Origin: JAWOGN01 sp046496815
GTDB lineage: Bacteria > Desulfobacterota > DSM-4660 > Desulfatiglandales > Desulfatiglandaceae
Assembly (NCBI GenBank): GCA_046496815.1
Contig: JAWOGN010000342.1
Span: 1 to 5,214 of the forward strand
DNA length: 5,214 nucleotides
Reading direction: 5' to 3'
A program made the position numbers and the translations under genes. The first letter of the stretch is position 1; every line of letters starts with the position of its first letter. The notes under the pieces are model-generated. The model ran no database searches. It was not told the origin of the DNA and was given only the letters and a program-made list of their open reading frames with translations. Positions 4,890 through 5,214 of the stretch are shown one piece after another.

Positions 4890-4961
4890 CGGTGGAAGTC
4901 GTAAGGAAATGGTTGGCCCCCATGGGATAAACGTTACCAACCTGAATTCTTGTGTCGGTCG

Positions 4962-5214
4962 ATGCGAAAAAGAATCATCCTATTCACGCTCAGTCTCCTT
5001 TTCCTGGTGGGCATTTTCTTGGCGATTGGATTCGGTTACTACCTTTCGAGTCCAGCCGAAATCGCCGGAAAAGAACACGTGTTTGTGGTCCGGGAAGGGG
5101 CGAACTTGCGTGAGGTCGCCACGGATCTTGAGTCAAAGAGAATTATACGAAGCGGACCGCTCTTCCTGCTGTGGGCGAGGCTCATGGGGTACAGCAGAAC
5201 CATAAAGGCCGGTG
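4962..5214 (+). CDS. mltG: MltG/YceG-like endolytic murein transglycosylase, N-terminal part (partial)
   Basis: The frame starting at ATG 4962 runs open to the window end and gives the first 84 residues. Residues 2-4 are basic and a single hydrophobic segment follows (5-28), the signal-anchor layout of an inner-membrane protein facing the periplasm. Then comes HVFVVREGANLREVATDL (39-56), with KRIIRSGPLFLLWARLMG next and IKAG at the end. This matches the LysM-like subdomain at the front of MltG/YceG, where F.V..G..L..IA..L...GII.S...F...A...G is followed by KAG.Y. Family members cut nascent glycan strands and help set peptidoglycan chain length. The catalytic glutamate domain is beyond the window, so catalysis cannot be checked. 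No strong ribosome binding site precedes the ATG; an in-frame TTG at 4950 is a less likely start. No plus-strand gene precedes it within 2 kb. Confidence 0.78.
   Translation, partial: MRKRIILFTLSLLFLVGIFLAIGFGYYLSSPAEIAGKEHVFVVREGANLREVATDLESKRIIRSGPLFLLWARLMGYSRTIKAG

Larger units (their letters stand above)
4558..4961. other. Intergenic region without a convincing gene, holding several short inverted repeats
   Basis: This 404-nt stretch separates the minus-strand small-gene remnant from the plus-strand mltG-like gene. Open frames in it are short, have no ribosome binding site and resemble no family I know. It contains a CGCTCC/GGAGCG palindrome (4608-4620), an imperfect hairpin CAGAAAAT-GGGG-ATTTCCTG with one A-C mismatch (4697-4716), an AT-rich nested hairpin (4744-4774), a degenerate CCGG-type hairpin (4823-4841) and a 7-bp inverted repeat (4863-4889). 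The divergent arrangement implies that the mltG-like promoter lies here. Confidence 0.6.

Noticed and set aside
4810..5205. 131-codon plus-strand frame overlapping the mltG-like start
   Set aside because: From 4962 onward it is an out-of-frame reading of the mltG-like gene, which has the better protein features. Its upstream part shows no domain.

Overview
This window looks like a chromosomal segment of a Gram-negative bacterium, most plausibly a deltaproteobacterium (Desulfobacterota). That placement is inference. It rests on mixed-GC bacterial coding, a cysteine-rich DUF3795 protein, a single-domain response regulator with a Trp/Tyr-rich tail that I associate with sulfate-reducer genomes, and an mltG-type gene. 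No rRNA, tRNA or CRISPR array is visible.

Layout. Positions 1-2768 are a plus-strand block: the 3' end of an iron-containing alcohol dehydrogenase-like gene, a polytopic membrane protein resembling M50B-type metallopeptidases but with HExxxH in place of HExxH, and a BaiN/HI0933-family flavoprotein whose start lies 49 nt inside the membrane gene. The tight spacing suggests co-transcription. Positions 2838-3326 hold a convergent minus-strand DUF3795 gene with a C-terminal zinc ribbon. Positions 3385-3695 hold a compact, probably non-autonomous mobile element of 295 bp. It has 22-bp terminal inverted repeats, a perfect 34-bp subterminal inverted repeat and an 8-bp flanking direct repeat, and no transposase. 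Positions 3791-4288 encode a minus-strand response regulator with no DNA-binding domain. Just upstream of it, 4358-4557 reads like a small gene broken by one frameshift. Positions 4558-4961 hold no convincing gene but several short inverted repeats and a weak promoter candidate. At 4962 begins the N-terminus of an MltG/YceG-like endolytic murein transglycosylase, cut by the window end.

How the parts relate. The three plus-strand genes share an orientation and probably a transcript, but no common pathway is evident. The DUF3795 gene may be transcribed from a promoter whose -35 hexamer sits in the end of the mobile element. The response regulator probably signals through protein-protein contact; its kinase is not in the window. 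The least ordinary items are the mobile element, the HExxxH membrane protein and the frameshifted small gene. I see no clear evidence of a complete new defence or biosynthetic system.
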